The notes under the pieces were generated by a model. It was not told where the DNA came from and did no database searches. It saw only the letters and a list, made by a program, of their open reading frames with translations. The position numbers and the translations under genes are program-made. 64,000 nucleotides of DNA from Oscillatoriales cyanobacterium (GTDB lineage: Bacteria > Cyanobacteriota > Cyanobacteriia > Cyanobacteriales > Microcoleaceae): the NCBI GenBank assembly GCA_004292955.1, contig RDXX01000033.1:17535-81534 (forward strand), in the 5' to 3' direction. Shown piece after piece: positions 8,205 to 16,161 of this stretch. Numbering within the stretch: position 1 is the stretch's first letter; every line of letters begins with the position of its first letter.

Positions 8205-8609
8205 TCAGTAGTGCGAAATTGCTTTGTAAGCGGCCCATCCACCGCGATCGGAAATATCTTCCCATTGGTATTTCTCTACTAACTCGCGAGGGTAGAGGAA
8301 AGCGGTTAATACTTCCCCGTCTTCCAAAATCACATCGGATGGATACATATGTGGGGGTTCTCCGGCTGCAAGCTGTTCAAAGTCTGCGACAGTTAATTCG
8401 TACACTTCTCCCGGAATTGATACGCCTCCGGTAGCCACTTCGTAAATTGCAGGATGCCAGCCATTTTCTGCGGAGTACAAGCGGTAAATCGGACGAGTTT
8501 TGGCTTCTCTGATGAACTTTGCTTCTCCCAGGTTGCTGTTGTCCGGCTGACCCCGCAGGGCGGAACCGCAAATGAATACTCGTTTGCTTACAATTGGTGT
8601 TTGACTCAT
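8205..8609 (-). CDS. Allophanate hydrolase C-terminal-domain-like protein
   Basis: This 134-residue protein has an N-terminal V-F-I-C-G-S-A-L-R-G turn, a central I-P-G-E-V-Y-E-L block, and a C-terminal L-Y-P-R-E-L followed by W-x-D-I-S-D-R-G-G-W-A-A-Y. These resemble the gamma-glutamylcyclotransferase-like fold fused to amidases in AtzF-type allophanate hydrolases and found alone in purine gene clusters. Stand-alone versions have no settled reaction. It is divergent in orientation from allC and convergent with puuE. Placement in the cluster suggests a role in ureide nitrogen release; that is inference. Confidence 0.75.
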   Translation of the reverse strand: MSQTPIVSKRVFICGSALRGQPDNSNLGEAKFIREAKTRPIYRLYSAENGWHPAIYEVATGGVSIPGEVYELTVADFEQLAAGEPPHMYPSDVILEDGEVLTAFLYPRELVEKYQWEDISDRGGWAAYKAISHY

Positions 8610-8612
8610 AAG

Positions 8613-8736
8613 TAGAAGGAAGAAGGAAGAAGGAAGAAGGAAGAAGGAAGAACGAAGAAGGAAGGAGGTAGAAGGTAGGAGGTAGAAGGAAGAAGGCTAT
8701 AAAGGCTATAAAGGCTATAAAGGCTATAAAGGCTGC
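8613..8736. repeat. GAAGAAG microsatellite and GCTATAAAG tandem repeat
   Basis: Upstream of the 8205-8609 gene lies a purine-rich GAAGGAA/GGTAGAAG tract (about 8612-8692), then four or five AAGGCTATA 9-bp units. The remaining gap to 9055 is AT-rich with three HIP1-like sites and no recognisable gene. A similar GAAGGAA tract lies upstream of the 38438-39091 gene. Confidence 0.9.
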
Positions 8737-9055
8737 GCCAGCGGGTAAACAGAAGACATACAGGCCAAGATTTTTAGCGATCGGTATTTTACGTTTAATT
8801 AGGTGGATTGACTCATATCACCCGATCGATAAAAATGTACTTGTTTCTACAGTTAAATCGCTGCGATCGCTTTATGCTGCGTGCTGTATTTTGATTGCAG
8901 CAGTTTAAGTGCTACAGCCGATCGCCTGTTGTAGGCAAAACTACATTATTTTACAGATTTAACCTGTCTGGGATACATTCTACAATAATCAGTTAAATGA
9001 TTAATAATACAAGAGCGATCGCATCATTAAATTTCCCAGAATAGGAGAATGTAAC

Positions 9056-10321
9056 ATGACAGTTAGGCTAGCACTTTCAGTCAACGGTTCGCGCCTCAAC
9101 AGCAGCATTGCCCAACTCGCCCAAATCGGCAAACTGCCGGGAGGAGGTGTCAGTCGGGTAGCTTTTACCAAAGAAGATTTGCTGGCGCGCAAACTTGTTG
9201 AGTCTTGGATGCGAGAAGCAGGGATGACTGTTCGGATTGACGCGGCCGGAAATACAATTGGCAGATATCCCGGATTGCGCGAAGGTGCCGCACTAGCAAC
9301 CGGTTCTCACATTGATACTGTTCCTACGGGGGGGCATTTCGACGGAGTTTTGGGAGTTTTGGCAGGAATTGAAGTCGTGCGGGTGTTGCGCGAAAACGGC
9401 CTGCGCTTGGAACACGCCATTGAGACGATCGTATTTACCGACGAAGAAAGCACCGTTATCGGCTGCAAAGCGATGGCGGGAAATACAGTCAACAACCCCG
9501 AATATTACCGTCGCAGCGATGGCACTTCCATCCAAACTTGTTTAGCACAAATTGGCGGAGATTGGTCAAAAATTGCCGAAGCAAAACGCCATCCCAAAGA
9601 AATAGCAGCATTTGTGGAATTACACGTCGAACAAGGAGGTGTTTTGGAAAGTACGGGCGACTGCATAGGAGTAGTCAAAGGTATTGTCGGACAGTACCGC
9701 CTGGGAGTGAGAGTAACGGGCAGCCCCAATCATGCTGGATCGACGCCCATGCACGCCAGAAAGGATGCGCTGGTAGCGGCTTCCCAAATGGTACTAGCAG
9801 TCAACAAACTGGCAGTAGAAACACCAGGAGAACAAGTGGCAACGGTAGGTTACTTAACTGTGTGGCCGAATGCTACGAATACTGTGCCGGGAAAAGTCGA
9901 GTTTAAAATCGACTTGCGCGATTTGTCTGAAACTAATTTGGAACAGTTGTTAGCTAAAATGAAATTGGAGTTTCAAGCAATAGCCTCTGCCACCCAAACC
10001 GAAATCGAAATAACTCAATTGCTGCACGTACAGCCAACACTAGCAGCACCAAAGATTCAGAATGCAATTGTAGAAGTTTGTCAAGAATTAGGGTTTAGTT
10101 ACAGGCATTTAATTAGCCGGGCCGGACACGACGCCCAAGAAATCGGACGCTTTACCGATATGGGGATGATTTTCGTGGCTTCTCGGGGCGGCATCAGCCA
10201 TGCAGAAGATGAGTATACTTCGCCAGAACAGTGTACTCAGGGGGCGAATGCGCTGCTGCAAACCTTCCTAAAGCTCGATCGGCTGTATGCTGCTAAGGGC
10301 GATCGATTCATGGAGTTGTAA
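9056..10321 (+). CDS. allC: Allantoate amidohydrolase (M20 family)
   Basis: This 421-residue Zn-dependent M20 hydrolase shows the metal ligands in GSHIDTVPTGGHFDGVLG (His and Asp, residues ~82-99), the catalytic T-D-E-E-S-T (~130), and H-V-E-Q-G (~193), followed by the G-S-P-N-H-A-G-S-T-P-M dimerisation/substrate segment and a late H-D-A-Q ligand motif. Allantoate amidohydrolases release ammonia and CO2 to give ureidoglycine/ureidoglycolate. N-carbamoyl-beta-alanine or carbamoyl-amino acid amidohydrolases are close relatives, but the neighbours support allantoate. AGGAG six bases before the ATG at 9056 supports the start. A fragment of its 3' end is duplicated at 13675-13828. Confidence 0.9.
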   Translation: MTVRLALSVNGSRLNSSIAQLAQIGKLPGGGVSRVAFTKEDLLARKLVESWMREAGMTVRIDAAGNTIGRYPGLREGAALATGSHIDTVPTGGHFDGVLGVLAGIEVVRVLRENGLRLEHAIETIVFTDEESTVIGCKAMAGNTVNNPEYYRRSDGTSIQTCLAQIGGDWSKIAEAKRHPKEIAAFVELHVEQGGVLESTGDCIGVVKGIVGQYRLGVRVTGSPNHAGSTPMHARKDALVAASQMVLAVNKLAVETPGEQVATVGYLTVWPNATNTVPGKVEFKIDLRDLSETNLEQLLAKMKLEFQAIASATQTEIEITQLLHVQPTLAAPKIQNAIVEVCQELGFSYRHLISRAGHDAQEIGRFTDMGMIFVASRGGISHAEDEYTSPEQCTQGANALLQTFLKLDRLYAAKGDRFMEL

Positions 10322-10407
10322 CGCATCATTAAAACGTGAGAATAAGTGACTGCTGAGAATCTAAAAAATACGCCAATATTATCCGTTTCGATATTTCCTT
10401 TAAATTT

Positions 10408-10613
10408 GTAGGAGCTCTTACCCCCCGTGCCTACCCTATCTATCGGGTTCTTCACGAGGGGGGAAGAGCTCCTACAAGAATTATGCAAATGATTTAGGAT
10501 TGCTATAGGTAAGTCCTAAGGAATGAAAATTAAATAACTTCCACAGGTTTTATACTTCTTGTGGGATGGGCGTCCCGCCCGTCCAGAAAGGGTGGGCGAG
10601 GTGCCCATCCCAC
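10408..10613. repeat. Two intergenic hairpins
   Basis: GTAGGAGCTCTT (10408) pairs with AAGAGCTCCTAC (to 10475), with GC-rich arms CCCCCC/GGGGGG. A second hairpin at about 10559-10613 pairs GTGGGATGGGC with GCCCATCCCAC. A GTGGGATGGGCGTCCCGCCC motif recurs near 44460. Neither contains a gene. Confidence 0.75.
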
Positions 10614-10644
10614 AGACTTGTGTAAATTATTTAATTTGCGATCC

Positions 10645-10749
10645 TAAGCTGTTCTGCATTTAAATTGAATGTCAAAAAATAATCCCCCTCTTGTGGAGTG
10701 GGCCAGAAGAACTCGCCCTGAACATCCAATTTAAATGCGTGACAGCTTA
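10645..10749. mobile_element. MITE-like element, copy 1 (105 bp)
   Basis: The left end TAAGCTGTTCTGCATTTAAA and the right end, complementary to TAAGCTGTCACGCATTTAAA, form terminal inverted repeats of about 23 bp with three mismatches. The internal sequence is non-coding. A second copy follows 15 bp later and a third begins at 63926. The size, TIRs and lack of coding capacity fit a miniature inverted-repeat transposable element; the TA at the ends suggests an IS630/Tc1-type mobiliser, which is inference. Confidence 0.75.
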
Positions 10750-10764
10750 TTCATAAACCAGTAG

Positions 10765-10866
10765 TAAGCTGTTCTGCATTTAAATTGCATCTCAAAAAAA
10801 TCAGACAATGAGTGGGGTGGGCGTCTCGCCCGCCCTGAATATACAATTTAAATGTGCGACAGCTTA
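10765..10866. mobile_element. MITE-like element, copy 2 (102 bp)
   Basis: It has the same terminal inverted repeats as the element at 10645, with a core containing a GGGTGGGCGTCTCGCCCGCC hairpin in place of the first copy's sequence. Two copies in direct orientation this close suggest local duplication or preferred insertion next to an existing copy. The rest of the gap to 11000 has no recognisable gene. Confidence 0.75.
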
Positions 10867-11000
10867 ACACAAGATGCTAATTTATAATTGCTAATAGGGA
10901 ACAATTGCAAGTCTGAAGAAGTCGTTAAAAATTGTCTAGAGCAGCTAGCAAAAAAATAGTAATCTAGATAAGGGTATTGGCCAAGTAATTTTTAGCAACG

Positions 11001-11846
11001 ATGAAATTAAATCGGTCTGGTATTTCTAAATGGTTGACAATCCTATTTGCTAGTATTTTAATCACTTTCGCCTTGCCTTTGCTGGCTAGGGAGATTCAAC
11101 TGCCGGGGAGTCGGTGGGTAGAAGTACGGCAAGTTAGGGGAAGCGTAACATATCAAGGCAGACCAGCAAAAGTGGGCGATCGCCTGACAACAGCCGGCCA
11201 GCAAATCTCCACAGGCAAAAACTCTAGCGCGGTTTTAGCGGTAGACACTGGCATCGCTACGATTAATCTAGCAGAATTAAGCACCGTCCAAGTTAAAGGT
11301 CTGTCCGTTGCTGTCAATGGAGGTAGAGTTACCTTGCTGTCAGTCCCCGCAGGATTGGCAAGAGTTTCGGCCCGACGCTTGACTAACGCCAATTCGCGCC
11401 TAGAAATTAACAGCCCAGCGGGAGTTGTGGGTGTCAGGGGGACTGAGTTCGCCGTGGGTGTTGGCCCAGAGGGAAAAGCCGCAACTGCCTTATTTGAGGG
11501 GAAGGTTGACGCTAGCGCTCAAGGGCAAACTGTGAAGATAGAAAAGGGCTATGCTTCCGTCACTTTTCCCGGCAATCCTCCCAATCCACCCCAGGCATTC
11601 AAAGAAAATCTGAACTATGAATTGATCAGTTTATCAGCCATCAGTCAAGACAAAGTTCGATGCATTTGTACTGTCGATCCGCTGAATTTAGTGTATTTAA
11701 ACGGCCAACCCTTAAAGATGGATCGAACAGGTAAAATCGACGAGATAGTGCCGAGACCAGCTAACTCTGACTACTGGCTAGTTGTTCGCAGTCCGGTGGG
11801 AAATGAGGTGTCTTATGAACTCGGTGCTAGTTTACTTAAGAAATAG
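11001..11846 (+). CDS. FecR-domain protein
   Basis: This 281-residue protein has an N-terminal hydrophobic segment (~11-30, signal anchor or signal peptide) and a FecR domain at about 40-170 (VRGSVTYQGRPAKVGDRL, ISTGKNSSAVLAVD, INSPAGVVGVRGTEFAV). FecR-like domains act in the periplasm as sensory or scaffold modules. The stop codon is three bases before the CHASE2 cyclase start, so the two genes are almost certainly an operon; this FecR-CHASE2 pairing is common in cyanobacteria. A likely role is as the periplasmic partner of the cyclase's CHASE2 domain. Confidence 0.9.
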   Translation: MKLNRSGISKWLTILFASILITFALPLLAREIQLPGSRWVEVRQVRGSVTYQGRPAKVGDRLTTAGQQISTGKNSSAVLAVDTGIATINLAELSTVQVKGLSVAVNGGRVTLLSVPAGLARVSARRLTNANSRLEINSPAGVVGVRGTEFAVGVGPEGKAATALFEGKVDASAQGQTVKIEKGYASVTFPGNPPNPPQAFKENLNYELISLSAISQDKVRCICTVDPLNLVYLNGQPLKMDRTGKIDEIVPRPANSDYWLVVRSPVGNEVSYELGASLLKK

Positions 11847-11849
11847 ATA

Positions 11850-13673
11850 ATGACTCAATTAATAATCCCTCGTTTGCGAGTTTTTTTTACCCGCAGCCAA
11901 TCCTTACTGCCGGGGGTTGCTGCTGCTCTTATTTCCTTGGGCGCGTTGCATTTGGGTGGCTGGAAACCGCTGGAACAACTGAGTTCTAACAGCCTGTTTC
12001 AACTTCGCGAAAGTCGAATTTTACCCAAACCTATTTGGGATAAACGAGTGGTGGTCATTGCCATAGACGAAGCAAGTTTAAGAAAGTTGGGGAGATTTCC
12101 GTTTTCGCGCGATCGCTACACTCAATTATTACAAGCCCTTTCCCCTGCTAAACCCGCAGTCGTTGGTTTCGACATTATTTTTGCCGAATCCAGTCCCCAA
12201 GATGACCAACTTGCAGACGCTATGAGTGCAACAGGTAATGTAGTGTTAGCCCAGGCTTGGGATGACCGAGGAAAACCGCTACCAATTGTACCAACTTTAG
12301 AAGCCGCAGCCGCCGATCGAGGTCATATTTTCCATAAGTCAGACACAGATGGGATCGGTCGTCAAGCCACGCTGTGGCTGCGAGATATTCCCTCCTTAGG
12401 AATTGCCATGCTTCACGTTTACAACGCCGACAAGCAACCGCAATCTGGAGGGCTAGAAAAGTTTTTATCACCGCCTAATAACGGCAGTCTAGAATTTTAC
12501 AGTGCAGGGATAAATTGGCCTGGGAAAACGCAATTTATACCGACTTATTCGTTTGCTGATGTTCTGGAAGGTAAAATTACCAAAGATGCTTTTAAAGACA
12601 AATTGGTATTAGTAGGTACGACGGCAACAGGTTTAGATCCCTTGCGGACTCCTTTAAATCAAATTTCACCCACCAGTGGGATTTACCTTCATGCCGCAGT
12701 TATCGATAACTTGCTAAATAACCGACTGCTGCAACCTTTACCTGACTGGACAAGTTGGCTGATATTACTTTTAATTGGGCCAATTACTAGCGGAATATTA
12801 TCGAAATCTGGGCCCAGGGGACGAATTGCGATCGCGATCCTTTTCCCCCTAATCTGGTATGCAGTTTCTTTCTTATTATTTACGTTTAATTCTCTACTAA
12901 TGCCGATCGCTGCACCGATTGGTACGATCGTCTTAGCTGGAATTGGACTGCAACTGCGAGAACAACAAGAGAAACAACAATTAATGAGCCTATTTGAAAA
13001 ATACATGGCAAAAGAAACTGCTGAATTAATTTGGCAGCGAAAAGACGAAATCTTTAAAAATGGCGAACTGCAACCGCAAGAAATGGTCGCCACCGTTTTA
13101 TTTATGGATATTCGAGGGTTTACTAGCATTTCCGAGCAACTATCTCCAGATGAATTGATGCCTTGGCTAAATCTATATTTAAATGCCATGAGTGAGTGTA
13201 TTATGAATCACGGCGGCGTCATCGATAAATATATTGGTGATGCAATTATGGCAATATTTGGCATTCCCTTTCCTCATACTAAACCTGAAGAAATTAAACA
13301 GGACGCTCAAAATTGTATTGCCGCTTGTTTGGATATGTCAGAACGATTGAAAGAATTAAATCAGCAATTTCAAAGGGAAGGAAAGCCAAAAATTGAATTC
13401 GGTGTTGGCATTCATACAGGGTCGATTATTGCTGGAACTGTCGGCGGCGGGAATCGATTAAATTTTTCGGTTTTAGGAGACACTGTGAATATTGCCGCCC
13501 GATTAGAACCAATGAATAAAGATATTAAAGAAGACAATCCTTATCGGGTATTAATGACAGAAGAAACCTGGGAATTGGTGAGGGATAACTACGAAGCAAA
13601 ACCAGTTAAAAGTATTCAATTAAGAGGTAGAAAACAAGAAACAAATATTTGCGCGCTTGTTGGCAAAAAATGA
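11850..13673 (+). CDS. CHASE2-domain adenylate/guanylate cyclase
   Basis: This 607-residue protein has an N-terminal membrane segment (~18-35), a periplasmic CHASE2 domain (~40-295, with V-V-V-I-A-I-D-E-A-S and V-G-F-D-I-I-F-A-E), three membrane helices (~300-375), a short coiled linker and a class III cyclase domain (~410-600). Metal-binding aspartates are visible in LFMDIRGFTS and Y-I-G-D-A-I-M-A, and the transition-state N-x3-R in NIAAR. A lysine in V-I-D-K-Y, at the position expected for purine selection, favours ATP over GTP, but this is a motif-level judgement. It likely makes cAMP in response to a periplasmic signal. Confidence 0.93.
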   Translation: MTQLIIPRLRVFFTRSQSLLPGVAAALISLGALHLGGWKPLEQLSSNSLFQLRESRILPKPIWDKRVVVIAIDEASLRKLGRFPFSRDRYTQLLQALSPAKPAVVGFDIIFAESSPQDDQLADAMSATGNVVLAQAWDDRGKPLPIVPTLEAAAADRGHIFHKSDTDGIGRQATLWLRDIPSLGIAMLHVYNADKQPQSGGLEKFLSPPNNGSLEFYSAGINWPGKTQFIPTYSFADVLEGKITKDAFKDKLVLVGTTATGLDPLRTPLNQISPTSGIYLHAAVIDNLLNNRLLQPLPDWTSWLILLLIGPITSGILSKSGPRGRIAIAILFPLIWYAVSFLLFTFNSLLMPIAAPIGTIVLAGIGLQLREQQEKQQLMSLFEKYMAKETAELIWQRKDEIFKNGELQPQEMVATVLFMDIRGFTSISEQLSPDELMPWLNLYLNAMSECIMNHGGVIDKYIGDAIMAIFGIPFPHTKPEEIKQDAQNCIAACLDMSERLKELNQQFQREGKPKIEFGVGIHTGSIIAGTVGGGNRLNFSVLGDTVNIAARLEPMNKDIKEDNPYRVLMTEETWELVRDNYEAKPVKSIQLRGRKQETNICALVGKK

Positions 13674-13674
13674 A

Positions 13675-13828
13675 GATGATTTTCGTAGCTTCTCGCGGCG
13701 GCATCAGCCATGCAGAAGATGAGTATACTTCGCCCGAACAGTTTACTCAGGGGGCGAATGCGCTGCTGCAAACCTTCCTAAAGCTCGATCGGCTGTATGC
13801 TGTGTATGCTGCTAAGGGCGATCGATAA
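13675..13828 (+). pseudogene. Duplicated 3' fragment of allC
   Basis: Directly after the cyclase stop codon lies a 152-bp copy of allC bases 10165-10307. By eye it has four substitutions and one 9-bp insertion (a repeat of TGTATGCTG near 13800) and ends GATCGATAA. It has no start or catalytic residues and is non-functional. The remaining gap to 13992 contains only short palindromes with GGTGCGTGA/TCACGCACC and nothing gene-like. Confidence 0.93.
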
Positions 13829-13992
13829 TCTGCGTTCAAAGCGATGTATGGTGCGTGACAGCGAATAGATTTGTGCGGTAGTATAAGAACTCAGCATTCA
13901 CGCACCGCAACTTTATATAATAGCAGAGTTTTTTAGCTAAATTGATATTATATCTAGGACTTCGAGTTACCATATAAAAAATACAAGCCAGC

Positions 13993-14490
13993 GTGGATAT
14001 CAACCAACAAAAAGAACAATTTAGCAACACCTACCTGCAAGCCATCGCCAGCGTTGCAGGCTATTCTCTTTACAAACCATTTGTAGACGACGATAGCGTA
14101 GACTGGGGAATTGCTGCCAAAGGAGGGACAGGTAGCATCCGAGCACCTCGCTTAGAATTGCAGTTAAAATCGACATCAAGGGATGTTCGAGAAAATAACT
14201 CGATTCGCTACCCTCTCAAACTCAAAAACTACGATGACTTGAGAATAGATGACTTCGCCGTACCCCGAATTTTAGTTGTTGTTTTAATCCCCGAAACAAT
14301 AGCAAACTGGTTAACTCAGTCAGAAACAGAAACCTGCATGAAGGAATGCGGATATTGGATATCTCTGCGGGGAATGCCAGAAACACAAAACACCACCGCT
14401 GTCACAGTCACTATACCGAGAACTAATCAATTTACAGTCATCGCCCTTCAGTCAATTATGGAGGGGATTAGCCAAGGAGTTCAACCATGA
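13993..14490 (+). CDS. DUF4365-family protein, putative nuclease fold
   Basis: The 165-residue protein starts at GTG 13993 (V-D-I-N-Q-Q-K-E-Q-F). The N-terminal N-T-Y-L-Q-A-I-A-S-V-A-G-Y segment followed by DSVDWGIAAKG and LELQLKSTS is typical of DUF4365. The D...QxK arrangement resembles the core of PD-(D/E)xK nucleases, but no activity is established. It overlaps the next gene by four bases (ATGA), implying translational coupling, and both converge on a C5 methyltransferase gene. A role in a defence or modification locus is possible but unproven. Confidence 0.75.
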   Translation: MDINQQKEQFSNTYLQAIASVAGYSLYKPFVDDDSVDWGIAAKGGTGSIRAPRLELQLKSTSRDVRENNSIRYPLKLKNYDDLRIDDFAVPRILVVVLIPETIANWLTQSETETCMKECGYWISLRGMPETQNTTAVTVTIPRTNQFTVIALQSIMEGISQGVQP

Positions 14491-15032
14491 AAGTCACAGT
14501 CAAAGATAGCGAAACCCTCGAAATAGTCAACCTAAATCAAGTTAGAAATTACCTGCAAATTCACGGGTGGAATGAAGACAAACCTTTCTTAGAAAATGCC
14601 ACACTTTGGCACAAACCAGTCGCCGGAGAGGAATTTGAAATATTACTCCCCAACCAACAAAATCTCGGAGATTATGCTGCCCGAATCCGGGAGATAATCG
14701 AAATATTAGAATCCGTAGAAAATCGATCGCAAAGTGAAATTTTAGCAGACTTAATTACCGGGATTCCCAATACAACTATTCAGGGAGTCGTGATGCAAAT
14801 TCACACGCCCAACGCCGACCAACTAAGTGGCGAAATTACCTTAGTCGGTGTAATTGCCGATAAATTACAGAAAATTAAAACCGAACTTGCAGACAAAGAT
14901 TATATCCTCGCTATCAAAGCTTATCAAGAACGCTTGCCTTTCGTCTGTACGGGAGATTTGATCAAAGAAAATCAAACTTTCATTCTCAAAAATCCCCGCA
15001 ACTTTACTCTAGATAATTTATGGCAAAATTAA
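14487..15032 (+). CDS. Conserved hypothetical partner of DUF4365 protein
   Basis: I do not recognise a named family. The 181-residue protein begins M-K-V-T-V-K-D-S-E-T-L, followed by a Y-L-Q-I-H-G-W-N region, a helical segment (~60-95), a beta-rich middle and a C-terminal R-N-F-T-L-D. There are no membrane segments, signal peptide or catalytic motif. The start overlaps the DUF4365 gene stop, so the proteins are probably made in a fixed ratio and may form a complex. The 3' end lies 9 bp from the end of the convergent methyltransferase gene. Confidence 0.75.
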   Translation: MKVTVKDSETLEIVNLNQVRNYLQIHGWNEDKPFLENATLWHKPVAGEEFEILLPNQQNLGDYAARIREIIEILESVENRSQSEILADLITGIPNTTIQGVVMQIHTPNADQLSGEITLVGVIADKLQKIKTELADKDYILAIKAYQERLPFVCTGDLIKENQTFILKNPRNFTLDNLWQN

Positions 15033-15041
15033 CAGATAATG

Positions 15042-16073
15042 TTACAGGAGTGAGAGCGCGGGAACTCTTGGCACCGCCCCTACAGAACAAATATCCGCAT
15101 AAATCTTTTTCGCCAACATCCTAGCCAAATTCACAGGTACTGCATTCCCAACCATTTTGTAGCCGTCAGCAATATATTTGTACTTGAAAATAAAGTCATC
15201 CGGGAAAGTCTGAACTCGCGCACACTCTCGCACAGAAAGCCGACGGTAAGGCTGAGGCGAATGCGGGTCAAAAATGCGCTGATCTTTGCCAACTAAAATC
15301 ATTTTACTAGCTTGAGGGTGCAAAGGCGCGTGTCTGCCGCTGGCCTGAATTGTAAAGGAAGGTTCACCCCAACTTCTAACTCGATTCCGCGACATATAAA
15401 TGCTGGAAAATCCTAAATCTGCACATTCGTGATTCGCGACAGAATCGTGATAATTATCTAATTTACCCTTAACTAGAATTGGGGCGATCGCCTGCAAGTC
15501 AAAAATCGCATTTTGCAGTGTCAAAACCTCGGTTCCAGGTGCGGGAAACTCAAAACCAAAACCCAGATCCTGACGATAACCGATCACAATCACCCTTTGC
15601 CTATCTTGGGGAACACCAAAATTTTTAGCATTCACCAACTTGAACGAAACCCGATACCCAAGTTCCTCAAACTGCGATAATATATAAGTGAAAGCATCCT
15701 GATTTCTGGGCGCTAAGATGCCGCTAACATTCTCAGCTAAAAAAAACAAAGGCTGCTTGTCTCGGACAATTCTAATATACTCCCAAAAAAGCTGACCCCG
15801 AGAATCATCAATTCCCCGTTTCGCGCCCGCCGCACTCCAACTTTGACACGGAGGCCCGCCAATAATCCCAATACAGTCAGGAATTTCAGCAGAATTGATT
15901 TTTCGGATATCTCTGCGATCTAAAATAGTTTCAGGATGGTTAAACTCGTAGGTATCCCAAATAGTGCGATCGTACTCATTAGCCCAAACCGGATTAAACC
16001 CAGCCCAGCGAAAACCCAAATCCAAGCCACCGCAACCCGAAAACAAAGAAATAATATTCATACTCGTCAACAT
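15042..16073 (-). CDS. DNA (cytosine-5) methyltransferase, M.HaeIII-like
   Basis: The order of C5-methyltransferase motifs is complete: SAM-binding S-L-F-S-G-C-G-G-L-D-L-G (I), the catalytic PPCQSWS (IV), the F-x-A-E-N-V block (VI), Q-D-R-Q-R-V (VIII), and V-G-N-A-V-P-V-N (X). The segments RGIDDSRGQLFWEYIRI, MSRNRVRSW and Q-A-S-G-R-H-x-P-L-H-P-Q-A closely resemble M.HaeIII as I recall it, suggesting GGCC as target. A second start at 16061 (MNIISLFSG) fits the family N-terminus better. It may be a solitary methyltransferase of the kind common in cyanobacteria, or pair with the convergent genes. Confidence 0.93.
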   Translation of the reverse strand: MLTSMNIISLFSGCGGLDLGFRWAGFNPVWANEYDRTIWDTYEFNHPETILDRRDIRKINSAEIPDCIGIIGGPPCQSWSAAGAKRGIDDSRGQLFWEYIRIVRDKQPLFFLAENVSGILAPRNQDAFTYILSQFEELGYRVSFKLVNAKNFGVPQDRQRVIVIGYRQDLGFGFEFPAPGTEVLTLQNAIFDLQAIAPILVKGKLDNYHDSVANHECADLGFSSIYMSRNRVRSWGEPSFTIQASGRHAPLHPQASKMILVGKDQRIFDPHSPQPYRRLSVRECARVQTFPDDFIFKYKYIADGYKMVGNAVPVNLARMLAKKIYADICSVGAVPRVPALSLL

Positions 16074-16161
16074 CTGTCTCTTTTCTTCCTTCGCGCTATT
16101 TGCGTCTTCGCGGTTCGTAAAAAAATCAATTCACAAACAAATATAACACTTATAATCCTCA

